This document shows, in pieces, positions 42,969-51,417 of a stretch of DNA of 64,000 nucleotides. The stretch is from HGM04593 sp045661205 (GTDB lineage: Bacteria; Bacteroidota; Bacteroidia; Bacteroidales; Bacteroidaceae): NCBI GenBank assembly GCA_045661205.1, contig JAZRFE010000026.1, forward strand, positions 1 to 64,000, written 5' to 3'. The notes beneath the pieces were generated by a model. That model was not told the DNA's origin. It did no database searches and worked only from the letters and a program-made list of their open reading frames with translations. The translations under genes and the position numbers were made by a program. The stretch's first letter is position 1; every line of letters starts with the position of its first letter.

Positions 42969-44789
42969 ATGAAAGAGCGACTGAAATTCATCATACGATA
43001 CTATGTGACTCCTATATTGATGTTCGTACCGTTGAGGTTGCTTTTCCTCGCCCTGAATGCCGAAAAGAGCTACACCGCGAGCGACTATCTTGACGTAGTG
43101 CTAAACGGACTGAAGCTGGACATTGCCATTGCAGGATATATCACCGCTGTGCCACTGTTGCTGTGCATCGTGAGCCTGTTCGTGAAACTCCCACTAAAGA
43201 AGATACTGTTGCCGTACAACCTGCTGATAGCTTTGGCAACGGCACTTGCTTTCATTGCCGATGCAAGCCTTTACCCCTTTTGGGGATTCAAACTCGACGG
43301 CACATTCCTTCAATACCTCGACTCACCCGAGAATGCCATTGCCAGCGTGACGACAGGCTATCTGCTTGTACGATTCGCAGTGCTCGTTGCACTGACAACC
43401 CTTTTTACCCTGATACTGCACCGCATAACTCCCGAAAAATTCGACAAGGCCGGCAAAAAGGCATTGTCGCTCGTGCTGTTCGTGTTTGTCGGAGGATTGA
43501 TATTCCTGGGCATACGCGGCGGATTGAAGGAATCGACCAACAATGTGGGACAGGCATATTACAGCGACGACCTGTTCCTTAACCACTCGGCAGTGAACCC
43601 TATATTCAGTTTCATCTATTCGATGGGCAAGATAAAGGACTTTGGCGAAACATATAATTTCTACGGTGAGGAGGAGCGCAGTGCTCTTTTCGACAGCCTC
43701 TACACCACCGACAATGCCATAAGCGACACACTGCTCAAAAGCACACGCCCCAACATCATCACCATCATTCTCGAAGGCATGGGAGCTGTGTTTGTAGAGG
43801 AACTTGGCGGTGAAAAAGGTATAGCAAAAAACATGTCGCGACTGAGTGACGAGGGAGTGCTTTTCACCAACTGCTACGCCAACAGCTACCGCACCGACCG
43901 AGGTCTTGTGTGCCTGTTAAGCGGCTACCCCTCGTTCCCGCAAATATCGGTAATGAAAACCCCTGTAAAGAGCCAGGGTCTACCGGGAATAGCTAACTCG
44001 CTGTCGAAGGTCGGATACCGCAACACATTCCTCTATGGCGGAGACATCAACTTCACCAACATGAAGAGCTATATATTCTCGGGAGGTTACAGCAGTGCCA
44101 TTGCCGACACCGATTTCCCGGGAGAGGCAAAAAAACATCAATGGGGTGTGAACGACGATATTGCTTTCGACACGCTCGCACAGATGGTGGCCCGTCAGCC
44201 CAAAGATAAGAACTGGCACATCACCTACCTGACACTGAGCAGCCACGAGCCCTGGATAGTGCCCTACAACGGCATTCCCGATAATGAGATTGCCAACGCT
44301 TTTGCCTACACCGACTCGTGTCTGGGAGCATTTGTCGAGAAGATGAAGAAGAGCGAGGAGTGGGAGAACCTGCTCATCGTGTGCATTCCCGACCACACAG
44401 TTTCGTGCTACCCGCGCAACGCCGACCGCACCGACCGAGCAATGACCCACATACCACTACTGATGCTCGGAGGCGCAGTGAAAGAGCCTAAACGCATTGA
44501 AACACTGTGCAACCAGACTGACCTTGCAGCAACCCTGCTGGCACAGTTGCAACTACCCACCGACGATTATAAGTTCAGCCGCAACATACTGAGCCCTGCA
44601 TATAAATATCCGTTTGCCTACCACACATTCAACAACGGCATACAATATATCGACTCCACAGGCTTCTCGGTATTCGACCTTAATGCGGGAACAACACTGA
44701 AAGAGGAGCCTAAAGACAGTACACAAAGCCGTTTGAAGAGGGCAAAAGCTATCTTGCAGAGCACTTACGACGATTATAAAAAACGATGA
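42969..44789 (+). CDS. LtaS-like sulfatase-fold phosphotransferase, first of a pair
   Basis: A 606-residue membrane protein: about five transmembrane helices to residue 185, then an extracytoplasmic alkaline-phosphatase-superfamily domain. The metal-site Glu269 is in NIITIILEGMG and the nucleophile position is Thr309 in SYRTDRGLVCLLSGYP. CIPDHTVSC carries the late metal-binding Asp-His. Gram-positive LtaS polymerises glycerol phosphate; Gram-negative Bacteroidota relatives probably transfer phosphoglycerol or phosphoethanolamine to a lipid or glycan (inference). The stop overlaps the next start by 4 bp. Confidence 0.85.
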   Translation: MKERLKFIIRYYVTPILMFVPLRLLFLALNAEKSYTASDYLDVVLNGLKLDIAIAGYITAVPLLLCIVSLFVKLPLKKILLPYNLLIALATALAFIADASLYPFWGFKLDGTFLQYLDSPENAIASVTTGYLLVRFAVLVALTTLFTLILHRITPEKFDKAGKKALSLVLFVFVGGLIFLGIRGGLKESTNNVGQAYYSDDLFLNHSAVNPIFSFIYSMGKIKDFGETYNFYGEEERSALFDSLYTTDNAISDTLLKSTRPNIITIILEGMGAVFVEELGGEKGIAKNMSRLSDEGVLFTNCYANSYRTDRGLVCLLSGYPSFPQISVMKTPVKSQGLPGIANSLSKVGYRNTFLYGGDINFTNMKSYIFSGGYSSAIADTDFPGEAKKHQWGVNDDIAFDTLAQMVARQPKDKNWHITYLTLSSHEPWIVPYNGIPDNEIANAFAYTDSCLGAFVEKMKKSEEWENLLIVCIPDHTVSCYPRNADRTDRAMTHIPLLMLGGAVKEPKRIETLCNQTDLAATLLAQLQLPTDDYKFSRNILSPAYKYPFAYHTFNNGIQYIDSTGFSVFDLNAGTTLKEEPKDSTQSRLKRAKAILQSTYDDYKKR

Positions 44790-46738
44790 ACATGCACAAG
44801 GAGAAAGAGACCAAACTGCCTGTTGCGCTTGTGTGCAACATAGCACTTGCATATATAATACTGATGCTGTGCCGAGTGATATTTCTAGCCGTAAACAGCG
44901 ACCTGTATGCCGACAGTCTCGCAACCAACAGCATTGGAGAGCTGCTGCGCGGCTCATTGCTATTTGACACAGCAGCCGTATGCTACCTGAATATACCTTA
45001 TATTCTGGCACTGCTGTTGCCGTTGCACTTGAAAGAGGGCGCATTCACGCAGAAACTCACACACATTCTCTACACAGTGGGCGTTGCCGTAGGAGTTATA
45101 GCCAACCTTGCAGACAGCGTTTACGTGCCCTTTACGGGACGTCGCAGCACATGGTCGGTGTTCAGCGAATTCTCCAACGAGGGCAACATTGCACAAATCA
45201 TAGGCGTGGAGTTGATAAACCATTGGTATCTCACCATAGGAGGAGCGTTAATAATATGTGCCGCCTACAAGCTCTACCGCCCCGCCAAAAGATACCAAAA
45301 GGGAGAGACCAAAAGCTATTATATCACCCGCATAGCAATGCTGCTGATAGCAGCACCGTTGCTTGTCATTGGTATGCGTGGAGGTGTAGGCAAACATGTG
45401 CGCCCTATAACCATAAGTAATGCCAACCAATATGTGAACAGCCCCAACGAGGCTGCCATAGTGCTGAACACACCCTTCTCTATGATACGCACCATAAGCA
45501 AAAGCCCTTTCAGAGAGGTAAAATTCTACTCACAGGAGGAGCTTGAGAGCATCTACTCGCCCATGCACACCCCTGCAAGCGACAGCGCATTTATAGAGAA
45601 GAATGTGGTGGTGTTCATCCTTGAGAGCTTCGGCAAAGACTATATAGGTGCTTTCAACCCCGAACGCACCACCCCATCGCTGACACCCTTCCTCGACTCG
45701 CTGATTACCGAGAGCCGCACCTATGCCTATTCCTATGGCAACGGCCGCAAGAGCATCGACGGAATGCCCTCGGTGCTGTCGAGCATCCCCATGTTTGTGG
45801 AGCCGTTCTTTGTAACACCCGCATCGCTCAACCGCGTAAGCGGCATTGCCGGAGAACTTGCCAAAAAGGGGTATAACACAGCATTCTTTCATGGCGCCCC
45901 CAACGGCTCGATGGGTTTCCAGGCATTTGCACGCACCACAGGCTACCAAAGATATTACGGGCTCGACGAGTTCAACACCGCAAAGAAAGATAGCGACAAG
46001 GAGTATTTCGACGGCACATGGGCCATTTGGGACGAGCCCTTCTTTGAATATTTCGCCGAGACTATGGAGAGCATAGAGGAGCCTTTTGTAACGACAATGT
46101 TCAGCGCATCGTCCCACCACCCCTTCCGCATCCCCGAGGAGTACGTGGCTACCATCCCCGAGGGCGAGCTACCCATACACAAATGCGTGACTTACAGCGA
46201 CAAAGCACTGCGCACATTCTTCGAGAAAGCAAAAAAAAGCGAGTGGTTCAAGAACACACTCTTCGTGATAACCGCCGACCATGCAAACCAGACCAACGAA
46301 GAACGCTACAAGAATGCGTCGGGAATGTTTGAAGTGCCGGTGATATTCTACTCGCCCGACAAGAGCGAGCCATTTGCACCGGGCATCGACAGCTGCACAA
46401 TAGCACAGCAGATAGACATCATGCCCACAGTGTTGCAGAGCCTCAACTACGACAAGGAGTTTGTGGCATTCGGTAAAAACCTTGTGACAACACCCGCCGA
46501 GAAGAGCTTTGCCGTAAACTACAACAATAATATCTATCAATACTACAAGGGTGCACACATGCTGCAATTCGATGGAAACGCCGCAAAAGCACTCTACAAT
46601 GTGAGAGAGGATAAACTTTTAAAGGAAAACCTTGTTGAGAAACTGCCTGCGACTGCACAGCAGATGGAGAAAGAGCTGAAAGCCATCATACAGCAGTATA
46701 TGCAACGCATGCTCAACGACAAGTTGGTAACCGAATAG
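44786..46738 (+). CDS. LtaS-like sulfatase-fold phosphotransferase, second of a pair
   Basis: A 650-residue relative of the preceding protein, with five TM helices (to about residue 200) and the sulfatase-fold domain. Metal-site Glu280 is in FILESFGKDYIGAF; the nucleophile position is Ser323 in GNGRKSIDGMPSVLSSIP rather than the Thr of its neighbour. VITADHANQTNEE carries the late Asp-His pair. The 4-bp overlap and shared fold suggest a two-enzyme system for one envelope modification (inference). Sequence identity between the two is low outside the motifs, so the duplication is old. Confidence 0.85.
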   Translation: MNMHKEKETKLPVALVCNIALAYIILMLCRVIFLAVNSDLYADSLATNSIGELLRGSLLFDTAAVCYLNIPYILALLLPLHLKEGAFTQKLTHILYTVGVAVGVIANLADSVYVPFTGRRSTWSVFSEFSNEGNIAQIIGVELINHWYLTIGGALIICAAYKLYRPAKRYQKGETKSYYITRIAMLLIAAPLLVIGMRGGVGKHVRPITISNANQYVNSPNEAAIVLNTPFSMIRTISKSPFREVKFYSQEELESIYSPMHTPASDSAFIEKNVVVFILESFGKDYIGAFNPERTTPSLTPFLDSLITESRTYAYSYGNGRKSIDGMPSVLSSIPMFVEPFFVTPASLNRVSGIAGELAKKGYNTAFFHGAPNGSMGFQAFARTTGYQRYYGLDEFNTAKKDSDKEYFDGTWAIWDEPFFEYFAETMESIEEPFVTTMFSASSHHPFRIPEEYVATIPEGELPIHKCVTYSDKALRTFFEKAKKSEWFKNTLFVITADHANQTNEERYKNASGMFEVPVIFYSPDKSEPFAPGIDSCTIAQQIDIMPTVLQSLNYDKEFVAFGKNLVTTPAEKSFAVNYNNNIYQYYKGAHMLQFDGNAAKALYNVREDKLLKENLVEKLPATAQQMEKELKAIIQQYMQRMLNDKLVTE

Positions 46739-46754
46739 AAAAACGAAACATAAT

Positions 46755-47531
46755 ATGTCTACAATAATATACCCCTCGCCGATATTCGGCCCCATTCACA
46801 GCCGCCGCTTAGGTGTGTCGCTGGGAATAAACCTGCTGCCCGAGGATGGCAAAGTGTGTACATTCGACTGCCTCTATTGCGAATGTGGTTTCAACGCCGC
46901 ACGCAAGGCGCACAAACCCCTGCCCACACGCGAGGAGGTTGCCATAGCTCTCGAAGAGAAGCTGATTGCTATGCAAGCCGAAGGTGTTGCACCCGACGTG
47001 CTTACCTTTGCAGGCAACGGCGAGCCGACGATACACCCGAAATTTGCCGGGATTATAGATGACACTCTTGCCCTTCGCGACAAATATTTCCCCGCGGCAA
47101 AGGTGAGCGTACTCACAAATGCAACACTTGTCACACGCCCCGCGGTGTTCGACGCGCTGAGCCGTGTGGACAACAACATTCTGAAGCTCGACACTGTGTG
47201 CGAGGAGTATATACGTTTCGTAGACCGCCCCACAATAGCTTATAATGTGGAGGAGATTATAGAACAGCTCGCCAAGTTCGGCAAAAACGCCGTCATTCAG
47301 ACAATGTTCATGAAGGGCGAAGTGGATGGCCGCAGCGTAGACAATACCGGCGACGAATATGTGCTTCCCTGGCTGGAGACTGTAAAAAAGATTGCTCCGC
47401 GCGAAGTGATGATATATACCATTGACCGAGAGACCCCGCAGGAGGGGCTGAAAAAGGCTACACGCGAAGAACTCGACCGTATAGTAGAGTTGATAAGGAA
47501 CGCGGGAATACACGCCACAGCGTCGTATTAA
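46755..47531 (+). CDS. Radical SAM protein, wybutosine-type (COG0731-like)
   Basis: A 258-residue radical SAM enzyme. The N terminus has the family start YPSPIFGPIHSRRLGVSLGINLLP, then the cluster motif CTFDCLYC (CxxxCxxC) and FAGNGEPTIHP. The TYW1-like family is widespread, but the bacterial reaction is unknown. It is the last gene of the argS run, 16 bp after the second LtaS-like gene, and is followed by a strong terminator. Confidence 0.88.
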   Translation: MSTIIYPSPIFGPIHSRRLGVSLGINLLPEDGKVCTFDCLYCECGFNAARKAHKPLPTREEVAIALEEKLIAMQAEGVAPDVLTFAGNGEPTIHPKFAGIIDDTLALRDKYFPAAKVSVLTNATLVTRPAVFDALSRVDNNILKLDTVCEEYIRFVDRPTIAYNVEEIIEQLAKFGKNAVIQTMFMKGEVDGRSVDNTGDEYVLPWLETVKKIAPREVMIYTIDRETPQEGLKKATREELDRIVELIRNAGIHATASY

Positions 47532-47546
47532 GAATAAATAGATAAC

Positions 47547-47586
47547 AAAATAAAAGTGCTGCCCGTGACGGCAGCACTTTTATTTT
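47547..47586. terminator. Bidirectional intrinsic terminator
   Basis: A 17-bp perfect stem (AAAATAAAAGTGCTGCC and complement) with a 6-nt loop. It serves both the argS operon (+) and frdCAB (-). Confidence 0.9.
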
Positions 47587-47606
47587 GTATAAGGAGCAAT
47601 ATGTAA

Positions 47607-48362
47607 TTAGTCAGCAAGTTTAGCTTTGATGAACTCGCGGTTGAGGCGAGCGATGTTGCTGATAGAAATACATTTGGGGCACTCGGCCTCGCAAGCGCGT
47701 GTGTTGGTACAGTTACCGAAGCCAAGCTCATCCATTTTGGCAACCATAGCCTTAGCACGACGTGCAGCCTCTACCTTACCCTGAGGAAGAAGTGCAAACT
47801 GGCTAACCTTAGCTGAGACGAAGAGCATAGCCGAACCGTTCTTACATGCTGCTACGCAAGCACCACAACCGATACATGCTGCTGCATCCATAGCCTCCTC
47901 GGCGATATCCTTGCCGATGGGAATTGCGTTAGCATCGGGAATACCACCTGTGTTGATTGATACGAAACCACCGGCCTGCTGTATCTTGTCGAACGCTGTA
48001 CGATCAACCATGAGGTCGCGGATTACGGGGAACGCTGCCGAACGCCAGGGCTCTACTGTGATTGTGTCGCCATCGTTGAAACGACGCATGTAGAGCTGAC
48101 AAGTTGTTGCACCTGTTGCGGGGCCGTGGGGACGACCGTTCACGTAGAGTGAACACATACCGCAGATACCCTCGCGGCAGTCGTGGTCGAACACGATGGG
48201 CTCCTCACCCTTGTTTACCAACTGCTCGTTGAGAATATCGAGCATTTCAAGGAATGAAGTATCACCGGGAATGTCTTGCATCTCGTAGGTCTTGAAGCCA
48301 CCTTTCTCCTTAGGACCTCTCTGACGCCATACCTCTAATTTAAAGCTTATATTTTTATCCAT
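47607..48362 (-). CDS. frdB: Fumarate reductase/succinate dehydrogenase iron-sulfur subunit
   Basis: A 251-residue electron-transfer subunit. Cluster motifs: [2Fe-2S] in DHDCREGICGMCSLYVNGRPHG followed by TTCQL, [4Fe-4S] in CIGCGACVAACKNGS, and the last cluster in CTNTRACEAECPKC. It passes electrons between the flavoprotein and the membrane cytochrome. Last gene of the frdC-frdA-frdB operon, 17 bp after frdA. In Bacteroidales the complex works mainly as a fumarate reductase in anaerobic respiration. Confidence 0.95.
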   Translation of the reverse strand: MDKNISFKLEVWRQRGPKEKGGFKTYEMQDIPGDTSFLEMLDILNEQLVNKGEEPIVFDHDCREGICGMCSLYVNGRPHGPATGATTCQLYMRRFNDGDTITVEPWRSAAFPVIRDLMVDRTAFDKIQQAGGFVSINTGGIPDANAIPIGKDIAEEAMDAAACIGCGACVAACKNGSAMLFVSAKVSQFALLPQGKVEAARRAKAMVAKMDELGFGNCTNTRACEAECPKCISISNIARLNREFIKAKLAD

Positions 48363-48379
48363 TGCTATAATTCTTTTAA

Positions 48380-50338
48380 TTAATTTTTGTAGTTACGCTG
48401 CTGTACTTTGATGTACTGGTAGTTGAGATCCTCTTTGAGAAGTTCGGGCTCGTTACCCTCGCCGGTGTAACGCCAGCAAGCTACGTAAGAGAATTCTTCG
48501 TCGTTACGTTTAGCCTCGCCCTCTTCGGTCTGATGCTCTTCGCGGAAGTGACCACCGCAAGACTCCTCACGGTTGAGTGCGTCGTATGCCATGAGCTTAC
48601 CAATCTCGATGAAGTCGAGCAGACGGAGTGCCTTCTCGAGCTCGATGTTGAGAGTGTCTGCCTCGCCGGGGATGCGAAGATCGCTCCAGAAGAGTTTCTC
48701 TACCTCGGCAAGCTTAGCGATAGCTGTCTCGAGAGACTCTTTTGTACGTGCCATACCTACATACTCCCACATTACGTGACCAAGCTCCTTGTGGATAGAG
48801 TCTACGCTGCGTTTACCCTTGATAGACATGAGTTTCGCAATCTTGTCGTTGATCTCTTTCTCGGCTGCAACAAACTCGGGTGCGTCTGTGCTGAAACGGG
48901 GAACCTGAATCTGGTCGGCAAGATAGTTCTGCATTGTGTAGGGAAGTACGAAGTAACCGTCGGCAAGACCCTGCATGAGGGCAGATGCACCGAGGCGGTT
49001 AGCACCGTGGTCAGAGAAGTTAGCCTCACCGATAGCGAAGAGACCGGGGATTGATGTCTGAAGCTCGTAGTCTACCCAGATACCACCCATTGTGTAGTGG
49101 ATAGCGGGGAAGATCATCATGGGCTCCTCGTAGGGGCTTACGTCTGTAATCTCCTCGTACATGTCGAAGAGGTTACCATAACGCTGTTTAACAACCTCTT
49201 TACCGAGACGCTGGATAGCGTATTTGAAGTCGAGGAATACAGCGAGACCTGTGTTGTTTACGCCGAAGCCTTTATCGCAACGCTCTTTTGCTGCACGTGA
49301 AGCAACGTCACGAGGCACGAGGTTACCGAAGGCGGGATAACGACGCTCCAAGTAGAAGTCGCGATCTTCGTCGGGAATATCGCTTGCTTTCTTTGTACCT
49401 GCCTGAAGAGCCTTAGCATCCTCGAGTTTCTTGGGAACCCAGATGCGACCGTCGTTACGGAGTGACTCAGACATAAGTGTAAGCTTAGACTGCTTGTCGC
49501 CGTGAACGGGGATACATGTGGGGTGAATCTGAGCGTAGCAAGGGTTAGCGAAGAGAGCACCCTTACGGTAGCACTGCAATGCAGCAGAACCGTTGCTACC
49601 CATAGCATTTGTAGAAAGGAAGTATGTGTTTCCGTAACCACCGGTAGCAATTACAACCGCGTGAGCTGCGAAACGCTCTACCTTACCTGTTACAAGGTTA
49701 CGTGCGATGATACCGCGTGCACGGCCGTCGATGATAACAACGTCGAGCATTTCGTAACGTGTGTAGAGCTTAACCTTACCCTGGTTTACCTGATAGTTGA
49801 GTGCTGAGTATGCACCGAGGAGGAGCTGCTGACCGGTCTGACCGCGGGCGTAGAATGTACGCGATACCTGAGCACCACCGAATGAACGGTTGGCGAGCAA
49901 GCCACCGTACTCACGTGCGAAAGGTACACACTGAGCTACACACTGGTCGATGATTGCACCTGAAACCTCGGCAAGACGATAAACGTTAGCCTCGCGTGCA
50001 CGGTAGTCACCACCCTTGATTGTATCGTAGAAAAGACGGTAAACAGAGTCGCCGTCGTTCTGATAGTTCTTAGCAGCGTTGATACCACCCTGTGCTGCGA
50101 TAGAGTGAGCACGACGGGGTGAATCCTGAATACAGAAGTTGAGTACGTTGAAACCCATAGCACCCAATGAAGCGGCTGCCGATGCACCTGCAAGACCTGT
50201 ACCTACAACGATGATGTCGAGGTTACGTTTGTTGGCGGGGTTTACCAATTTCTGATGTGCCTTATAGTTCGCCCACTTCTCGGCCAAAGGACCTTCGGGG
50301 ATTCTGGAATTCAGTTTTTCTGAACTTATTTTAGCCAT
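48380..50338 (-). CDS. frdA: Fumarate reductase/succinate dehydrogenase flavoprotein subunit
   Basis: A 652-residue covalently FAD-bound catalytic subunit. Seen are the dinucleotide-binding VVGTGLAGASAAASLG, the FAD-linking His in RRAHSIAAQGGINAA, substrate-site segments (IHYTMGGIWVDYEL, GANRLGASALMQGL) and the C-terminal CGGHFREEHQTEEGEAKR. Length and motifs fit the Wolinella/Bacteroides-type enzyme rather than the shorter E. coli Frd. It sits between the cytochrome and iron-sulfur genes. Confidence 0.96.
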   Translation of the reverse strand: MAKISSEKLNSRIPEGPLAEKWANYKAHQKLVNPANKRNLDIIVVGTGLAGASAAASLGAMGFNVLNFCIQDSPRRAHSIAAQGGINAAKNYQNDGDSVYRLFYDTIKGGDYRAREANVYRLAEVSGAIIDQCVAQCVPFAREYGGLLANRSFGGAQVSRTFYARGQTGQQLLLGAYSALNYQVNQGKVKLYTRYEMLDVVIIDGRARGIIARNLVTGKVERFAAHAVVIATGGYGNTYFLSTNAMGSNGSAALQCYRKGALFANPCYAQIHPTCIPVHGDKQSKLTLMSESLRNDGRIWVPKKLEDAKALQAGTKKASDIPDEDRDFYLERRYPAFGNLVPRDVASRAAKERCDKGFGVNNTGLAVFLDFKYAIQRLGKEVVKQRYGNLFDMYEEITDVSPYEEPMMIFPAIHYTMGGIWVDYELQTSIPGLFAIGEANFSDHGANRLGASALMQGLADGYFVLPYTMQNYLADQIQVPRFSTDAPEFVAAEKEINDKIAKLMSIKGKRSVDSIHKELGHVMWEYVGMARTKESLETAIAKLAEVEKLFWSDLRIPGEADTLNIELEKALRLLDFIEIGKLMAYDALNREESCGGHFREEHQTEEGEAKRNDEEFSYVACWRYTGEGNEPELLKEDLNYQYIKVQQRNYKN

Positions 50339-50375
50339 AATATTTTATTTTAAAATTTTATACAAATCTAATTAA

Positions 50376-51071
50376 TTAGCATCCACCGGCGCAAGGGCAG
50401 AGAGCGAAGATAACAGCTACTGCTGCAAAACCGAGAACGATGATGGTAGCAAAAATGTTACCGATGCAATGCCAACGGTTGAACCATACCTGGTTGTTCC
50501 AGCCGAGTGTCTGAAGTGCGCTCCAGAAACCGTGTGTAAGGTGGAACCAGAGAGCTGCCAACCATACAAGGTAGAGACCTGTGTAAACAGGGCAAGAGAA
50601 TGTCTGCTTGATGTGGTAAACACCATCGGCTGCATAAGTAGCGTCTACATGTGCGCCCATCATGTGCATAACCTCAACGAGCTGCATGTTTGCCCAGAAG
50701 TTGTAGAGGTGAAGAACCATACCCAAGATAACGATTACACCAAGAACGAACATGTTCTGTGATGCCCACTCAACACTCTTGAGTTTTTTTGTTTTTGAAA
50801 CTTTGTAAGGCTCTACTCCGCGTGCCTTCTTGTTCTGAAGTGTGAGGATGATTGCATAAACGAAATGCACAACCACAAGAGCGGCAAGACCCGCTGTTGC
50901 AACAAGAGCATACCAGTTAGCACCCAAGAACTCACAAATAGCATTGTAAGCCTCGCCGCTGAAAATAGCGACCAAGTTCATTGACATGTGGAAAAGAAGG
51001 AAGAGAATGAGGGCAATACCCGAAACACTCATGATAACCTTTCTTCCCACAGAAGATTTAGTTAACCACAT
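50376..51071 (-). CDS. frdC: Fumarate reductase/succinate dehydrogenase cytochrome b subunit
   Basis: A 231-residue membrane subunit with five transmembrane helices and several His residues placed for two b hemes (FLLFHMSMN, VVHFVYAI, VLHLYNFWAN, WFHLTHGFWSAL). This is the single-subunit diheme type B/C anchor. It exchanges electrons with menaquinol. First gene of the operon; a minus-strand -7 box lies 72 bp upstream. Confidence 0.94.
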   Translation of the reverse strand: MWLTKSSVGRKVIMSVSGIALILFLLFHMSMNLVAIFSGEAYNAICEFLGANWYALVATAGLAALVVVHFVYAIILTLQNKKARGVEPYKVSKTKKLKSVEWASQNMFVLGVIVILGMVLHLYNFWANMQLVEVMHMMGAHVDATYAADGVYHIKQTFSCPVYTGLYLVWLAALWFHLTHGFWSALQTLGWNNQVWFNRWHCIGNIFATIIVLGFAAVAVIFALCPCAGGC

Positions 51072-51142
51072 AATAAATTGATATTAAATTATTTAATTAA
51101 TAAATTATTAAAAATTCTCTCTAATTCACCTTTTACATTTAG

Positions 51143-51150
51143 CAAAAATA
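51143..51150 (-). promoter_or_regulatory. frdC: -7 box of the frdCAB operon
   Basis: Minus-strand TATTTTTG, exact TAnnTTTG fit, 72 bp before frdC. The 51072-51417 gap also holds the mnmG promoter and an uncertain small minus-strand frame; no other gene is seen. Confidence 0.5.
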
Positions 51151-51356
51151 AAGTTTTTTTATGAAACAGCCACCTTTAAACGACTTTATTTATTAAAATA
51201 TTTTCAAAAAAGCATACAGAGCGCAAAAAGAGCACAACGACAGGGCGGCGACAGCACATACCATGTAAACAAAAAAAATAGAGGTAAAATATTCTCGCGG
51301 AAAGAAAAAAAGAGTGACAAAAAAAGCATTTGCGACGACAAGCGCGCGCCACCTCT

Positions 51357-51386
51357 TTTGCGTTCCAAAAAATAGTGCTATCTTCG
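51357..51386 (+). promoter_or_regulatory. mnmG: mnmG promoter
   Basis: TTTG at 51357-51360, 18-bp spacer, TATCTTCG at 51379-51386, one base off the -7 consensus. About 31 bp before the start. Confidence 0.55.
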
Positions 51387-51417
51387 CCGAAGAAATAAAT
51401 ATAAACAAAGGAGTATC

